From assembly GCA_028274825.1 (NCBI GenBank), contig JAQCMZ010000116.1, forward strand, positions 1-22,168: a DNA stretch of 22,168 nucleotides. Reading direction: 5' to 3'. Shown piece by piece: positions 9,177 to 17,092 of the stretch. The notes under the pieces were generated by a model. That model searched no databases. It was not told the DNA's origin and saw only the letters and a program-made list of their open reading frames with translations. How positions within the stretch are numbered: position 1 is the stretch's first letter; each line of letters opens with the position of its first letter. This DNA is from Haloferacaceae archaeon. Its GTDB lineage: Archaea > Halobacteriota > Halobacteria > Halobacteriales > Haloferacaceae. Made by a program: the position numbers and the translations under genes.

Positions 9177-9874
9177 GGTGAATCAGCGAAATTGTATCGC
9201 ATGACGAGATCGTCTTCGTTGATCTGGTCAGCTAAGTGTGTGACTAACTCATCTTGATCGAGATCGCCGAACTGTTCGAGTTCGTACGGTTTGACGGTGA
9301 CGGGCGACGACTCTCCGTTCGCAATCCGCTCCTGGAGTTTGGCGACCCCGTACACCAGCGCCTCTGGACGCGGGGGACAGCCTGGGACGTGAATATCCAC
9401 AGGGATGACCTCCTCGGCGCCTTTGATGACGTTGTACCCCTCCTGGAACGGCCCCCCAGAGATGGTACACGAACCCATGCCGACGACGAACTTGGGCTCG
9501 GGCATCTGGTCGTACACACGCTTCATCCGTGGGGCGAATTTGGAGACGATTGTCCCCGGGATAATGATCACGTCCGCCTGTCGAGGAGACGCGCGCGGAA
9601 CGCCGGCACCGAAGCGGTCAAGATCGTGTTTCACCGCGTACGTGTGCATCATTTCGATACTGCAGCAAGCAATCCCGAACTGCAGCATGAACATCGACGA
9701 CCCCCGCACCCAGTTCATGAATTTGTCGAACTTTGTGAGGATGAATGGAGACGAGCCGAGCGCTTCGCGCAGTCGCGAATTGAATCGGTCATCTTGCCCA
9801 CCCAGCCGCGCCTCACGGGTGTCGCTTTCCACCTCGCTTTCGTCGGTAATGAATGGTTCCGGGTGACTACTCAT
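9173..9874 (-). CDS. nuoB: NADH-quinone oxidoreductase-like subunit B (NuoB), N2 cluster
   Basis: This peripheral subunit holds the terminal [4Fe-4S] cluster N2, which reduces quinone. Its four ligands are visible: the adjacent pair C70-C71 (GIACCSIEMM), C136 (GMGSCTISGG) and C166 (VPGCPPRPEAL), counted from ATG 9874. The protein is 233 aa with an acidic leader of about 35 residues typical of halophiles. A GTG three codons upstream (9883) is possible, but ATG 9874 gives a compact 8-bp overlap with nuoA and a natural N-terminus MSSHPEPF. The extra C-terminal stretch after the CPPRPE region is acidic. Confidence 0.95.
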   Translation of the reverse strand: MSSHPEPFITDESEVESDTREARLGGQDDRFNSRLREALGSSPFILTKFDKFMNWVRGSSMFMLQFGIACCSIEMMHTYAVKHDLDRFGAGVPRASPRQADVIIIPGTIVSKFAPRMKRVYDQMPEPKFVVGMGSCTISGGPFQEGYNVIKGAEEVIPVDIHVPGCPPRPEALVYGVAKLQERIANGESSPVTVKPYELEQFGDLDQDELVTHLADQINEDDLVMRYNFADSP

Positions 9875-10304
9875 ATGAATCACTCTGATCGGTTGTTCGC
9901 CGCCGGGTTTTCCGTCTCAAGGCTCGCGAACTCTCCGACCACTCGACCGCATCATTCCGCCACGCCCACACGAGTCCAATCGCGAGGATGCCGATAAACG
10001 CCAACATCGGGGCCAAGAGCTTGGCCATCGGAACCCCCTGTGCTAGCGCCGGGCGATAGATAACTACCCAGGGTAACAGCATAACAGTCTCCACGTCGAA
10101 TACTACGAACAGTAATGCAACCATGTAGTATTGAATATTAAACCGGAGTCTGGCGGTCCCTGTCGGGACTTCGCCAGACTCGTAGATTGCACTTTTGCCT
10201 TTCTCAGGGACGCTCGGTCGTAACAGTGCAGAGACGGTCATCATACCTAAGGGGATTATGAGCCCGATTGTCGCCAGTGCGCCGATTGCGATCCAGTCGT
10301 TCAT
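9867..10304 (-). CDS. nuoA: NADH-quinone oxidoreductase-like subunit A (NuoA)
   Basis: This three-helix membrane subunit has a loop between helices 1 and 2 that reaches the quinone cavity. It has the signatures AIYESGEVPTGTARLRFNIQ and YYMVALLFVVFDVETVMLLP. The bacterial and mitochondrial loop normally reads ECG; here it is ESG, so the redox-sensitive loop cysteine is a serine. At 145 aa it is a little longer than usual because of a basic, Arg- and Ser-rich C-terminal tail (about 115-145). It is the first gene of the nuo operon and has a clear TATA box upstream. Confidence 0.95.
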   Translation of the reverse strand: MNDWIAIGALATIGLIIPLGMMTVSALLRPSVPEKGKSAIYESGEVPTGTARLRFNIQYYMVALLFVVFDVETVMLLPWVVIYRPALAQGVPMAKLLAPMLAFIGILAIGLVWAWRNDAVEWSESSRALRRKTRRRTTDQSDSYE

Positions 10305-10342
10305 GGGGTGCGTTTAAGCATTGGAAGGTTGTTATCGGGTGT

Positions 10343-10350
10343 ATATAAGA
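10343..10350 (-). promoter_or_regulatory. TATA box of nuo operon
   Basis: The minus strand reads CTTATATAC about 40 bases before the nuoA ATG. A start site about 26 nt downstream would fall near 10320, giving a leader of roughly 15 nt with no good Shine-Dalgarno sequence. Confidence 0.55.
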
Positions 10351-10848
10351 TTTGAGACTTCAATCACATCTGCCAATTTTCGCGGGCGCGAGCCGTCCGG
10401 CGATTCGGCCGCGACCGGCCCGCGACGACTTACAGCGGTAACAGTGTTAAACCCTACTTCGTAGTACGTCAGGTGCGTTTTGAAGATGACGAGAGCAAAA
10501 ATCGACTCCTCACGGTTGCCACCAGCCTCCATCAAAATTCAGACTCTCCAGAGCGTCTCTCATTCACTACGGCCGCGAGAGGCGGTCAATCGGGAAGTGA
10601 CGAAATCCCACTCACACGTTCAAGAGTAGAGAAATCTATCACCCATAGGCGCCTGGGTTCTGATCACTGTCCACTCGCAGTGACTACTTCGAACAGATCC
10701 ATAGACGGTGTCGAAAGCAGGCTACAAGCGGCTCTTCCTATCAAGAAGATTCAGAATGGTGGTGGAAACTCGTAGTAATCACAATCACGATCAGACGTGT
10801 ACTCAGAGAGCATCTCACCCGCCGAGTTGAGTCCAGGTAGCCAGGGTC
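10351..10848. other. Intergenic, no recognisable gene
   Basis: About 500 bp between the nuo promoter and the tnpB element. A GC-rich inverted repeat (CGCGGGC near 10381 with GCCCGCG near 10419) could be a hairpin. Open frames here have no family resemblance. A 17-bp sequence at 10550-10566 recurs in inverted orientation near 14051-14067. Confidence 0.5.
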
Positions 10849-11010
10849 ATTGACATCCTCCCCGCCCACCGGCGAGGATTCCCGACCGCCGTTGGGATAT
10901 TACGGTTTGCAGTCTCCCACTTGTGCCTGCGGTTGGAATCCGCAGGACAAGTCATACAGGGAGACTCCGGGCTGTGCCACCCAGCCGGGACTCCTATCTC
11001 CACCCGAATC
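10849..11010 (-). ncRNA. Putative omega/reRNA overlapping tnpB 3' end
   Basis: In IS200/IS605-group elements the guide RNA scaffold covers the tnpB 3' end and right end, and its guide is the flank just past the right end. Sense transcripts overlapping tnpB 3' ends are known in Halobacterium. Here the candidate covers the last codons of tnpB and the hairpin near 10853-10875, with a guide reading into 10848-10830. The position is inferred; the 5' limit is a guess. Confidence 0.35.
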
Positions 11011-11650
11011 AGGTGCAGACTCGGAGTTACTTTCTTCGTTTATGTCGAAACTGACGTTCTCCGCCCCAGTCACATCAGCGTTGAACGCCGCATCACACTC
11101 CTCACACACGTACAGGCCACGTTCAATACGCTGACTCTCGTCTTCGCTACCACACACGCAACACGTCTTGCTCGTCTCGCGCTCGGACACTTCAACGACT
11201 TCGATGCCCTCAACTTTCGCTTTGTATTCGAGGATGCTGGTGAAGCGGTCGAACGCCCACCCGTGCAAGTCGAGATTGCCGTGCTTGCCCCACTTCTTCG
11301 ACTCACCGTTTTCGTCCTCGCGGACGCCCTCCAAGTCACCGACGTTGATACGACCCACTTCTTTTTCAACACAGCGTTGAACGATGTGTTTCGCCAAGGA
11401 GTGGAAGAAGTGGGTGCGACGCTCCGACCACTTCGCGTGGAGACGAGTTGTTCGTTCGCCCGCCGACTCGTCACACTCGGCAATCTCTTTTGGGAAGTAG
11501 TACCCGTCTTGTTTCAGGCGATTGCCGGGATACAAGTCGGCGTCTTCGGTGCTGTACGCAACGGTGGCGAAGTTACAGATTCCGAGGTCAATGCCTGCTG
11601 TTTCGTTGCCGGGTGCGGTGGGCGTCTCGATTTCGTCCTTGCAGACGAGA

Positions 11651-11799
11651 AAGGGTGTCATAGAACGGTTGGCATGGGTTTCTGACATCGGTCGAGGGGA
11701 CTGCTATTGCTGCTTTTGAATGGCGGCACCATGTTTTCTCTCTCAGACGCCGGGGTTCTGGAAGCTCCTGAGGTGTGTGAATCGTTCTATGACACCCTG
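11651..11799. mobile_element. 149-bp MITE inserted in tnpB
   Basis: The plus strand has AGGGTGTCATAGAACG at 11652-11667 and its exact reverse complement at 11783-11798. GACGAGA at 11644-11650 is repeated at 11800-11806, and the uninterrupted tnpB sequence has it once. So a 149-bp element with 16-bp perfect terminal repeats made a 7-bp target duplication. It is too short to encode a transposase, and its parent is not in this window. Confidence 0.88.
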
Positions 11800-12151
11800 G
11801 ACGAGATGCAGTTCCCATCGTCCCTTCGCTTGGTCGGAGACGGCGCGAACCTGTTGCAGGTTCTCAACGGAGACGCCGGGAGCGGTTTCGTACTCGACGA
11901 GAATGTACTCTCTTGCTCGGGCGTATTCCTTGTGATTTCGACCTTTTGAGAGGCGAACTCGATTGTTCTGTGAGTCGTGTCGGATGCCGTTCTGCTTCCA
12001 CGTCACCGTGCTACGCGGGTTGTTCTTCGTGGACGAGACGGCCTTCTGAGTCGTAGTAGTTTTCTTTGCGGTAGCCGGGCGGATTGTCCCGGTCGTCGTC
12101 GGAGCCGTCCCACGAGTTGAAGGCTTCAGCGAGTTCCTCCAGAACCCGCTG

Positions 12152-12204
12152 TGCTCAACAATCGGAGATTGTTGGCATCACGAAAATCAGGGATTTTCGA
12201 ACGA
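12152..12204. repeat. 53-bp double-hairpin insert in tnpB
   Basis: This is an insert between the codons of SQSS and QRVLEELAEAF of TnpB. It consists almost entirely of two hairpins, each an 8-bp perfect stem with a 3-nt loop: CAACAATC-GGA-GATTGTTG (12156-12174) and CGAAAATC-AGG-GATTTTCG (12181-12199), separated by 6 bp. It has no obvious target duplication and introduces a TGA in the tnpB frame. Confidence 0.75.
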
Positions 12205-12620
12205 ACTGGACTGACTGTGCAGTCCGTTGTACTTGTTGTGGGTCTTCAACTCGTCTGTGAGGTCTCCGTGGTCAGGGATTTCGCCCGGTTCATCCCACAC
12301 TTTGCGGGAGTGGTAGTTGGCGACGTTCCAGAGCTTGCTGGCACTCCACCCGTGTCGGTCAAACGAGTCCTCTACTTGACCGTGGTTGCGGATTTTCGCT
12401 TGGTGTGTTCGGTGAACTTTCAGCATTTGGAACGCTCTATAACAGGTTATAGGTGCGTCGTACCTAAACGTTATAGTTGAGAACGGTGGAATATCCAGCC
12501 GTGTAGTTATCGGAGAAATGTGTCATCCAGCGACGGCGCGTATCCCCGTCATAAAGGGCGAGGTTTTGCGCCTGCTCATCCATAACCCGCGTGCATTTTC
12601 CGGCAGCCAAAGAGTTCCGC

Positions 12621-12630
12621 AAGTTATAGC
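12621..12630 (+). promoter_or_regulatory. TATA box of mat
   Basis: AAGTTATAGC centred about 29 bp before the ATG at 12655, consistent with a nearly leaderless transcript. A GGAG ends only 2 nt before the ATG, too close to serve as a normal ribosome-binding site. Confidence 0.4.
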
Positions 12631-12654
12631 ACAACCCGTGCTGAATCCGGAGTA

Positions 12655-13857
12655 ATGAGTCGAAATATCCAGGTGAGCCGGCTTGACCGAGTCCCGGTCG
12701 AGGATCAATCAGTCGAGATTGTTGAGCGGAAAGGAGTCGGACATCCGGATTCGATCTGTGACGGAATCGCCGAGTCAGTCTCTCGGGCGTTATCGAGTCT
12801 GTATTTAGACCGTGTCGGCAAGGTCCTGCACTACAACACCGACGAGACACAACTCGTGGCTGGACGGGCATCTCCCGCGTTCAGGAGCGGAGAAGTAATC
12901 GAACCGATATACCTCCTCGTGGTCGGCCGAGCCACGAAACAGTACGACGGTCACACATTCCCAGTAGACGCGACAGCACTCCGGGCTGCTCGAGATTATC
13001 TCGCTACAGAGGTCCCCGAGTTAGAGTGGGGGACTGATGTTGTTGTCGAGACGCGTCTCGGCGAAGGGTCCGGAGATCTTCAGGAGGTGTTTTCTGAAGA
13101 CGGCGCGACCGTCCCGATGGCTAATGACACATCTTTCGGTGTTGGTCATGCTCCGCTCACCGAGACCGAGCGGATCGTCAAAGATGCAGAATCCGAGTTG
13201 AATACGACTTTCGCCGCGGACAATCCCCAACTCGGGCCGGACGTGAAGATCATGGGGAAACGAGAACACGACCGGATCGATATCACGGTCGCAGCGGCGA
13301 TGATCGACAAGTACCTGGCAGACTTCGAGGAGTACCGGTCATCAGTCAGAGCCGTCAAGCAGTTCGTCACTACGGTCGCTCGCGAGCGAACAGACCGTGA
13401 GGTCAACGTCGAGGTCAACACGGCCGACGATTACGACGAAGGCTCTATTTATCTCACCACCACCGGAACGTCGGCCGAACAGGGTGATGACGGATCAGTC
13501 GGGCGGGGAAACCGGGCGAACGGCCTCATCACACCGAACCGCCCGATGAGCATGGAAGCGACATCCGGGAAGAATCCGGTAAATCATATCGGGAAGATCT
13601 ACAATATCCTCTCAACTGAGATTGCTGAAAGCGTCGTGAGTGAGGTGTCCGGGATCCGTGACCTCCAGGTGCGTGTTCTCTCACAAATCGGCCGGCCGAT
13701 CGACCAGCCACACATCGCCGATATAGAAGCCGTCACGGATGAGAATACCCAGATGAGTGATGTCGAAGACGAGATCCGGGAGATTGTCGACCGAGAGTTA
13801 GCAGACGTTACCAGTGTGACGCGAAAGGTCATCGAAGGCGAGATAGCCACGTTCTGA
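12655..13857 (+). CDS. mat: S-adenosylmethionine synthetase, archaeal type
   Basis: This enzyme makes S-adenosylmethionine from methionine and ATP in the cytoplasm. It is the archaeal-type enzyme (COG1812 kind), very divergent from bacterial MetK, and at 400 aa it is the normal length. Diagnostic stretches are ERKGVGHPDSICDGIAESVS near residue 24, HYNTDETQLVAG, MANDTSFGVGHAPLTETER, and GTSAEQGDDGSVGRGNRANG, then LITPNRPMSMEATSGKNPVN and HIGKIYN. The ATG at 12655 gives the family start MSRNIQVSRLDRVPVEDQ. It is a single-gene unit, transcribed away from the dead tnpB element, whose left end lies about 100 bp upstream. Confidence 0.97.
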   Translation: MSRNIQVSRLDRVPVEDQSVEIVERKGVGHPDSICDGIAESVSRALSSLYLDRVGKVLHYNTDETQLVAGRASPAFRSGEVIEPIYLLVVGRATKQYDGHTFPVDATALRAARDYLATEVPELEWGTDVVVETRLGEGSGDLQEVFSEDGATVPMANDTSFGVGHAPLTETERIVKDAESELNTTFAADNPQLGPDVKIMGKREHDRIDITVAAAMIDKYLADFEEYRSSVRAVKQFVTTVARERTDREVNVEVNTADDYDEGSIYLTTTGTSAEQGDDGSVGRGNRANGLITPNRPMSMEATSGKNPVNHIGKIYNILSTEIAESVVSEVSGIRDLQVRVLSQIGRPIDQPHIADIEAVTDENTQMSDVEDEIREIVDRELADVTSVTRKVIEGEIATF

Positions 13858-14626
13858 CGGGGTGGTTCGGCCAGACCATTGATACAGACTGAAAAAACAC
13901 TCATACTCTCAGTGAAAGGGGGCAAATAGAGATCATCGCACCCGTCAGTCAGTGTCGCTAATACTGGATTACTATCGCTCGAACATCCCCCGAGTGCAAG
14001 CAGTCCAAGGCGACTGTCTGGGAGTCACGTGGGTTGAGAGCATAGGAGATAAGAGACGCTCTGGAGAGCGTGAACTTCTCAGGAGTCTGGTAGCGTCCGT
14101 GAGGAGTTGATCTCCACGCCCTCTTTTTGCAATGTGGTTCGATCATGCTCTCCCGTGATGATTCTGGATGCGTCTCACCTCACGTGACCCCGAGAACTCG
14201 ACACCGTCTCACGCACTCTTTACCAGTTGGTGGCAATTTGATCGTCGGCATTTGAGACGAAACGCGCCACCTAGCCTTTCAACTCTGATTAGCGTGGATT
14301 CGCAGATACGCGTCGGTCGCATTGCAAACCACTGATATGATGTGTTGAGCACAGTCGGCTGAGTAGCTGAGACGAAGAGGCTCATCCGGGTCGATTGTGT
14401 GTGATCACACGATGGGGACGGCAGGGACTAGCCGAATCACTGTCTGTGGAGACTGCATTTTCCGGTCAGCCCTCATCGAGAGGAGGAGACCGCACACCGC
14501 GTCAGCGACGCGGGCAGCCTCCAGACGTGGCCTCGAGAAAAGTTCATACTGAGAATATTGGTGGGTTCTGTTCCGACTCACGGGGGGACCACAATCCATT
14601 TGAGACCGCAGTGAGAGAGTTTCGAT
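13858..14626. other. Intergenic, no recognisable gene
   Basis: 769 bp between mat and the next gene, with no recognisable coding sequence. A short hairpin CGCTCT-GG-AGAGCG lies near 14056-14069, overlapping a 17-bp repeat shared with the region near 10550. Open frames in both strands (for example 13958-14146 minus and 14395-14703 plus) look like chance. The region may hold decayed sequence. Confidence 0.5.
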
Positions 14627-15076
14627 ATGCCCCGGGTGTGTTTCGTCGGCGATTCCGATGTGAATCTCGGGTACGAACTCCTGTCGCGAGAGACTTCTCG
14701 TGAGGCACTATCGACGTACGATATCACGGAGCCGTTCGCCAACAGTATTGCCGTCGAGACGGTGAGTTTGGGCGCGGCTGTCTCGCTGTGTAATGATCTC
14801 ACCTGGTATCTCCGGCGGTTCGTCGCCGAGACACTGGTTCATGACCCGTCTATCTCCACCGACGAGTGGCTCTCCCATGATCTGGCCACGGCCATTCGCG
14901 ACGGTGAAGTGCCCCCAGAGGAATCAGACCAGCGTCTCAAGATATACGGACTTGACGACTCGACTCTCCTCGAGCCGATGTTTGTCGCGCGCCAGGGACC
15001 GGATATCCCACCCTATGACCTCCGTGACGTGGCTGAGACGGTCGTCGTGAGAGTGAGTGAAGAAGAGTTCAGCTGA
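14627..15076 (+). CDS. Conserved haloarchaeal protein, possibly DUF5804 family
   Basis: A 149-aa soluble acidic protein starting MPRVCFVGDSDVNLGYELLS. The sequence looks like a small conserved haloarchaeal family that I recall as DUF5804, but I cannot confirm the family name without a search. Features that look conserved are the N-terminal VCFVGDSDVNL strand-turn, ELLSRETSREALSTYDI, the AVETVSLGAAVSLCNDLTWY segment (residues about 43-64), the ATAIRDGEVPPEES acidic stretch, and a C-terminal DLRDVAETVVVRVSEEEF. There is no signal peptide and no membrane helix. The start is the first ATG; no TATA box is obvious. Its function is unknown. It converges with cysK, the two stops being 74 bp apart. 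Confidence 0.75.
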   Translation: MPRVCFVGDSDVNLGYELLSRETSREALSTYDITEPFANSIAVETVSLGAAVSLCNDLTWYLRRFVAETLVHDPSISTDEWLSHDLATAIRDGEVPPEESDQRLKIYGLDDSTLLEPMFVARQGPDIPPYDLRDVAETVVVRVSEEEFS

Positions 15077-15150
15077 CCTCAGAAAAGTATCGCCGTACGC
15101 GCAGTTTGACTTCAGATTCGTCACTGAACAGACGTCACCGAAGGCACGAG

Positions 15151-16152
15151 TCAGTCGAACATGCCAGTCGACATGTATCGTTCTCCACTATCCCAGAAGA
15201 CGGTGATGACTAGCGGGCAATCATCGTAATCTGCGCCGCCGTCAGCGACTGCGTCTGTCGAGTCCACGCTGGCAGATTCTGGCTGGGCTGAAACACCGGC
15301 AGGAGGGCAGTTGAGTCGGGTGTCAGCGAGTGCGGCGGCGACCTGTCTCGCGATCAGGTTTGACGCCCCGCTGGACTGGCCCGCGAGAATTCCCTCCGTT
15401 TGTGAGAGACGGCGACACTCTGCTTCGGCTTCGTCAATACCCACCGTGTGAACCTTGTCGATCAAATCGACATCGAGATTCTCCGGAATGAATCCTGGAC
15501 CCATACCTTGGAAGTCGTCTCCGACGGGCTCTTCACCCGAGAGGACAGCGCTTTTCGACGGCTCCACGGCATGAACCGACATCTCTGGGAACTCCTTACG
15601 CAGCCTGCGGGCGATCCCGGTGAGAGTCCCGCCAGTCCCGACACCGGCGACCAGCGCATCGACCGTGCGGCCGTCAATCTGATCTAGAATCTCCTCGGCT
15701 GAAGTGTCAGAATGTGCCTGGGGATTCGCCGGGTTATGGAACTGGCCCAACTGAACCATCCCCTCTGTCGCCTCGAGATAATCGGCACGCTCGCGAGCCG
15801 TCGAGATTCCCCCCTCGACAAGCTCCAAAGTGGCGCCGTACGCGCGCATGATTTGCCGGCGTTCGGGGGATTTTGACTCTGGCATGACGAGCGTGACATC
15901 ATACCCCTTGGCAGCACCGACCATTGCCAACCCGATTCCTGTGTTCCCGGACGTTGGTTCGACAATCCCGTCTCCCGGTGAGAGTTCGCCACGATCCTCT
16001 GCGGCTTCGACCATGTACAGCGCTGGCCGATCTTTTGCCGAGCCCCCGGGATTATGTGACTCGATTTTCGCGGCAAGCGTTGACCCTTCGGGGGAACTGA
16101 GTTGAACGAGCGGCGATCCGATGGCATCGAGAACGCTACTGTCCATTTGCAT
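15151..16152 (-). CDS. cysK: Cysteine synthase (O-acetylserine sulfhydrylase family)
   Basis: This is a PLP enzyme of the cysteine synthase / cystathionine beta-synthase fold that makes cysteine from O-acetylserine (or O-phosphoserine) and sulfide; the exact donor cannot be read here. It is 333 aa. The PLP lysine is K40 in NPGGSAKDRPAL, the substrate loop is TSGNTG (67-72), and the phosphate-binding loop is GTGGT (172-176). The serine-type SSGAS motif follows near 260. Residues about 279-311 form a Pro/Ala/Ser/Asp-rich insertion before the final strand VITVFWDSGERYMSTGMFD, which is longer than in bacterial CysK. The start is ATG 16152; ATG 16146 is an alternative. A TATA box lies upstream at leaderless spacing. 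Confidence 0.93.
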   Translation of the reverse strand: MQMDSSVLDAIGSPLVQLSSPEGSTLAAKIESHNPGGSAKDRPALYMVEAAEDRGELSPGDGIVEPTSGNTGIGLAMVGAAKGYDVTLVMPESKSPERRQIMRAYGATLELVEGGISTARERADYLEATEGMVQLGQFHNPANPQAHSDTSAEEILDQIDGRTVDALVAGVGTGGTLTGIARRLRKEFPEMSVHAVEPSKSAVLSGEEPVGDDFQGMGPGFIPENLDVDLIDKVHTVGIDEAEAECRRLSQTEGILAGQSSGASNLIARQVAAALADTRLNCPPAGVSAQPESASVDSTDAVADGGADYDDCPLVITVFWDSGERYMSTGMFD

Positions 16153-16169
16153 ACTATTAGTGCCTCAGG

Positions 16170-16177
16170 TTTAAACA
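16170..16177 (-). promoter_or_regulatory. TATA box of cysK
   Basis: The minus strand reads GTTTAAAC centred about 22-28 bp before the two candidate ATGs (16152 and 16146). This spacing predicts a leaderless mRNA and slightly favours ATG 16146 or 16152 over any upstream start. Confidence 0.45.
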
Positions 16178-16492
16178 AATACTGGACACAGACTGCACCC
16201 AGGCCCGTCGACCCGTGAGTTGCTAAATTCAGCGGGAGTGGTCTGGAATCGGCCGTGTGTTGTTTGAGACAGGCCAGCTGTTAACAATGGTTGTGCGACC
16301 AGCGTGTCTCTGCGAACCCACAGTAATTGACTCTGGACTGCCAGATTGTGTGTTCCGTCCCGAATGTCGACGGTCGAATTGCCTCCGACTGGTACCTGGA
16401 CGAGCCTCTCTGTGCTGGCTGTGTCACATCTGGGACGGGGATTCACTGAGAGGATCTGCTATCGGTGCCGGGGTGGGTGTCAGTTAGACAGA
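16178..16492. other. Intergenic, no supported gene
   Basis: About 315 bp between the cysK promoter and the PATE-like element. The plus strand shows short Cys-rich peptides in different frames (LCAGC near 16410 and CYRCRGGC near 16455), which could be a broken zinc-finger gene, but no single frame supports it. Confidence 0.35.
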
Positions 16493-17010
16493 TTATACCT
16501 TAGGGAGGTGCAGTACCACGGCCTTCAGGCCGTGGATACGCACCGTCACCCCGAGAGAGAATCCACTCTCATTACAGAGTCTGAGATTTCGAACCGTGGT
16601 TGTAATCCGACGGTCGCCATACGAAATGACAGGAATCGGGTGACAAGAGAGCGATTGTCACCCGTCCCGCGATGGCGGTCTACTCGCCCCAAGCAACCAC
16701 GCACTAATCGAACCCAGTCGATAACCGGCTGATTCTCACAGAGTCAGTGCGGAGTCGACTGCTGCACGTCCGACACAAGTAACTCCGAGTGTGCTGACGC
16801 CTGCCGACGTCTCTGCAGCGTAACCAATGCTTGGACGCCAGACGCGGTCGAGAAGAGGAGTCCCGGGGGCTTGCCACTCCCAGCAGTCCCACCCGCTCAG
16901 ACCCTGTGTACCCCTTCAGATTCATACTGTCTGGATTCCCGGTGGAACTGTCAGACCTGACATCTCCACCGCTCAGGATTCCTCCGCGTTCACGCCGAGG
17001 AGGATGTCAA
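16493..17010 (+). mobile_element. PATE-like non-autonomous IS200/IS605-group element A
   Basis: The left end has TTATAC (16493-16498), GGAG, then the hairpin CCACGGCC-TTCA-GGCCGTGG (16516-16535). The right end has CCTCCGCG-TTCA-CGCCGAGG (16981-17000) followed by AGGATGTCAA, the same terminal signature as the tnpB element's right end. An inner palindrome CGGGTGACAA ... TTGTCACCCG (16637-16664) has a 10-bp perfect stem. There is no coding sequence in the roughly 500-bp interior. The arrangement matches the palindrome-associated elements described in Haloquadratum. Confidence 0.7.
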
Positions 17011-17092
17011 CCCGACATCCAGTTCGGCATGCTCAATAGCACACTCATGAACATACTGACAGACCCCACGACAAATACCATTTCAGTGTTTT

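Larger units (their letters stand above)
10900..12426 (-). pseudogene. tnpB: tnpB RNA-guided nuclease, broken by two insertions and a frameshift
   Basis: TnpB is the transposon-encoded ancestor of Cas12, a RuvC nuclease guided by an omega/reRNA from the element's right end. The N-terminus is clear (MLKVHRTHQAKIRNHG, 12426 downward) and the C-terminal half keeps its catalytic parts: GIDLGICN, VGDLEGVRE, a CVCG...CEEC zinc ribbon, and NADVTGAEN. Three lesions disable it: a 53-bp double-hairpin insert (12152-12204) with an in-frame TGA, one extra base near 12020-12021, and a 149-bp MITE (11651-11799). Subtracting 53, 1 and 156 (MITE plus 7-bp duplication) from 1527 leaves exactly 439 codons, which supports this reconstruction. 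The last 248 codons remain open and in frame from an ATG at 11688 inside the MITE. Confidence 0.9.
10849..12550 (-). mobile_element. IS200/IS605-group (IS1341-type, tnpB-only) element, degenerate
   Basis: The element runs on the minus strand. Its left end is near 12520-12550 and is weak: it still aligns with the intact left end near 21839, sharing GGATAC, CGCGCC, GGATGA and TGACACA in order, and a further TGGATATTCNACCGTTC block leading into tnpB. The left-end hairpin has decayed. The right end near 10850 reads GGGCGGGGAGGATGTCA on the minus strand, part of an imperfect hairpin like that near 16981. No tnpA is present. The outer boundaries are good to about 10 bp. Confidence 0.75.

Noticed and set aside
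10473..10775. 100-codon plus-strand ORF upstream of the tnpB element
   Set aside because: No recognisable domain or promoter, and composition unlike the acidic proteins of the window.
10921..11685. 254-codon plus-strand ORF opposite tnpB
   Set aside because: It is the complement shadow of the TnpB coding sequence, whose RuvC and zinc-ribbon motifs are on the minus strand.
14395..14703. 102-codon plus-strand ORF before the 14627 gene
   Set aside because: It overlaps the conserved gene in another frame and has no resemblance to a known family.
16257..16487. Possible zinc-finger gene (LCAGC and CYRCRGGC peptides)
   Set aside because: The Cys-rich peptides are in different frames, no single frame keeps paired CxxC motifs, and nothing else supports a gene.
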